A stretch of 64,000 bases of DNA from Planctomycetota bacterium (GTDB lineage Bacteria > Planctomycetota > UBA1135): contig JAJFFC010000028.1 in NCBI GenBank assembly GCA_021776795.1, positions 151,997 to 215,996 of the forward strand. Direction: 5' to 3'. The notes under the pieces were generated by a model. The model was not told where the DNA came from and ran no database searches. It saw only the letters and a list, made by a program, of their open reading frames with translations. Position numbers and translations under genes: made by a program. Shown here piece by piece: positions 62,728 to 64,000 of the stretch. The number at the start of each line of letters is the position of its first letter. Within the stretch, counting starts at the first letter, position 1.

Positions 62728-63574
62728 AGGCAAATCGCAGCGGATTGGAGAAGCCTATGAAGGGGCTTTCTCCTTTGCTTCGAATATCTTGACATGGTCC
62801 CTTCTCAAAGTGTTCAACCCTGGCCACACTTGGGGTGATGTTCTGAGCCAGCAATGCGATCCGCCTGATGAGGAAGAGCAGGCTCCTGAGCAAAAGGATT
62901 CATGCGAGTCAGGGGTCAAGAGGTTTCAGTCCTCCTTAGGATTTGAGTTTGCGTCAAAGATGTTTGAAAGGGAGGAGCGGAGAAGCGAAGTTATTGATGG
63001 GAAAAATAGAGTTCTGCTAACAATCGCCGCCTTTTCCCTTGCCCTGATTGCTGCTTTAGCTCCTCAAATGGCTTTCAAATGGCTTGCCGTTCTTTCAGCG
63101 CTTCCTGTCCTAGCCTCGATTTATTTGACCCTTGTGCACTTTAGTGTTCAGGAGATTCCCACGCCCCAGTGGAGATTGGTTGAAGATTGTTCAGATGAGT
63201 CTGAGTCGAAAAAGATTATGGCCAATGAGTTAGACAAACAAAGCGATGCATACTCCATTAAGAATGACTATCGGGTAGGTGTATTCCGTGCTTCTATTCG
63301 CGCAATCACCCTCGGCATTTTTTTGATACTAGTTTGTCTGGGTTCGTGGTTTATTTTTCCAGTCAAAGAGCCTGGTCATCTGGAAACGATAAAGCAGAAT
63401 CATGAGTTATTCCAACTACTCCGTGGAGAAAGGGGGGCGGAGGGGCCACGCGGGATGCAGGGGGAGAAAGGCGCAGTGGGGCCACAGGGTATTCCTGGAG
63501 AGTCGGCTTCTTCTTCTGGATGCATTTTCCAGTTATTCCACGCTCAAGATGATAATGAGCAAGAAGGGGATTAG
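62720..63574 (+). CDS. Three-TM membrane protein with collagen-like C-terminal segment, third gene of the graspetide cluster
   Basis: 284 residues from the ATG at 62720, preceded by AGGGAG and overlapping the ligase gene by 8 bp. A cytoplasmic N-terminal part (about 95 residues, acidic patch EEEQAPEQ) is followed by membrane helices at about 97-115, 119-138 and 195-214. Residues 236-262 are nine uninterrupted Gly-X-Y triplets (GERGAEGPRGMQGEKG, then AVGPQGIPGES). The tail ends with an isolated Cys and an acidic stretch. I do not recognise the family. Coupling to the ligase suggests a role in export, immunity or anchoring of the RiPP. The membrane topology is vaguely like small effector proteins of defence systems; this is only a resemblance. 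Confidence 0.7.
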   Translation: MPKGKSQRIGEAYEGAFSFASNILTWSLLKVFNPGHTWGDVLSQQCDPPDEEEQAPEQKDSCESGVKRFQSSLGFEFASKMFEREERRSEVIDGKNRVLLTIAAFSLALIAALAPQMAFKWLAVLSALPVLASIYLTLVHFSVQEIPTPQWRLVEDCSDESESKKIMANELDKQSDAYSIKNDYRVGVFRASIRAITLGIFLILVCLGSWFIFPVKEPGHLETIKQNHELFQLLRGERGAEGPRGMQGEKGAVGPQGIPGESASSSGCIFQLFHAQDDNEQEGD

Positions 63575-63629
63575 GTGCCTTCCTGTGGTCTCTCGAAAAT
63601 GCCGCAGCAGAACCAGATGAGATGAGAAG

Positions 63630-63694
63630 ACCGGCCTCCGGTCGACGCAGTACCCCGAGGGGTCTGCAAAGATTAATGCGGGCTCGTGTGGCCC
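63630..63694 (+). ncRNA. Candidate IS110 bridge RNA segment
   Basis: Three successive hairpins precede the transposase ATG: ACCGG/CCGGT (63630-63642), GCAG-T-ACCC/GGGT-CTGC (63647-63667) and GGGC/GCCC (63680-63694). IS110-group elements carry a structured bridge RNA in the non-coding end next to the transposase. No sequence match was checked, and the exact ends are unknown. Confidence 0.4.
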
Positions 63695-63710
63695 AAACCG
63701 GAGACCAGCC

Positions 63711-64000
63711 ATGAAGCAGAATACTACCACGAATCTCACCTCTCAAACCATCGGCCTGGATTTAGGCGACAAGCGCAGCGTGGCGGTGGTGCTCGCGCCA
63801 AGCGGCGAGGTCCTCGAGGAGCTCAAGCTCCAAACCACCCGAGCAAGCCTCGACAGCGCCTTTGGCGCACGACCCGCCTGCCGCATCGCCATCGAGGTCG
63901 GCACCCACAGCGCGTGGATTGCGGAACAACTCGCGGGCTACGGCCACGAGGTCCTCGTCGCAAACCCACGCAAGGTGCATTTGATTGGCCGCAGTCGCTG
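63711..64000 (+). CDS. IS110-family transposase, N-terminal part (cut by the window edge)
   Basis: Open from the ATG at 63711 to the end of the window without a stop (96 complete codons visible). The start QTIGLDLGDKRSVAVVLAPSG is the RuvC-like opening of the IS110/IS1111 DEDD transposases with the first catalytic Asp, and CRIAIEVGTHSAWIAEQLAGYG contains the Glu of the second motif; VLVANPRKVHLIGRS follows. It is GC-rich again, unlike the RiPP genes before it. The family uses a bridge RNA to choose donor and target. Confidence 0.88.
   Translation, partial: MKQNTTTNLTSQTIGLDLGDKRSVAVVLAPSGEVLEELKLQTTRASLDSAFGARPACRIAIEVGTHSAWIAEQLAGYGHEVLVANPRKVHLIGRSR

Noticed and set aside
62720..63574. Phage tail fibre or spore-type collagen-like protein
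   Set aside because: The Gly-X-Y run is short, follows three membrane helices, and there are no phage genes around. The coupling to the ATP-grasp ligase is more telling.

Overview
The window looks like chromosomal DNA of a GC-rich, Gram-negative bacterium, most likely a Planctomycetota-type lineage. The pointers are a Rhodopirellula/Verrucomicrobium-style ECF sigma factor with a membrane FecR-like partner, many large secreted multi-domain proteins and lipoproteins, a CFI-box C-terminal sorting-type tail, and fused metabolic enzymes. This placement is inference from gene style. No rRNA or other phylogenetic marker is present.

Layout. 0-8.3 kb: ALDH7-type aldehyde dehydrogenase, arylsulfotransferase-like lipoprotein, small beta-barrel, alpha/beta hydrolase, then a coupled ECF sigma/FecR pair and a hybrid sensor kinase that lacks the phospho-accepting histidine. 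8.4-17.9 kb: an AhpD-like gene with an in-frame TGA exactly at the second redox cysteine (probable selenoprotein), methylmalonyl-CoA mutase subunits mutA-mutB, a beta-propeller protein on the other strand, the mutase chaperone meaB, a sodium/solute symporter and an amidohydrolase. 17.8-27.3 kb: ROK sugar kinase, M48 peptidase, gpmI, parallel beta-helix protein, secreted EEP nuclease/phosphatase, ychF, grxC facing bolA-grxD, and a glycosyltransferase. 27.3-35.7 kb: three large secreted metallopeptidases in one orientation (M36, M28, M36) sharing C-terminal modules, each of the last two ending at a strong terminator. 36-41.8 kb: lipoprotein, HAD hydrolase, homocysteine methyltransferase/MTHFR fusion, and a symporter with a small partner. 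41.8-42.9 kb: a complete insertion sequence with 24-bp inverted repeats placed exactly between the ends of two convergent genes. 42.9-52.5 kb: panB, aldo/keto reductase, outer-membrane barrel, alkaline-phosphatase-superfamily protein, BCCP plus carboxyltransferase, M28-PDZ peptidase. 52.5-61 kb: a tightly coupled six-gene biosynthetic operon (pssA-folK-panC-ispE-DUF2520-aroD/E/K fusion) and a HEAT-like secreted protein.

At 61.0 kb a tRNA-fMet gene with its own promoter and terminator marks a sharp change. Downstream, base composition drops in GC, a partial copy of the tRNA 3' end appears, and a three-gene graspetide (omega-ester RiPP) cluster follows: a precursor with three repeats of T-x-T-x3-E-E-x-D-Q, an MvdC/MvdD-type ATP-grasp ligase and a three-TM protein with a collagen-like tail. 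The window ends in an IS110-type transposase preceded by a structured non-coding stretch that could be its bridge RNA. This 61.1-64 kb accessory island is the most interesting part of the window; the selenoprotein is the second.

Functional links: propionyl-CoA/methylmalonyl-CoA metabolism (carboxyltransferase, BCCP, mutA, mutB, meaB), pantothenate synthesis (panB, panC and a DUF2520 protein that may supply the ketopantoate reductase step), Fe-S/redox handling (bolA, grxD, grxC, selenoprotein) and extracellular protein degradation (four or more secreted peptidases).
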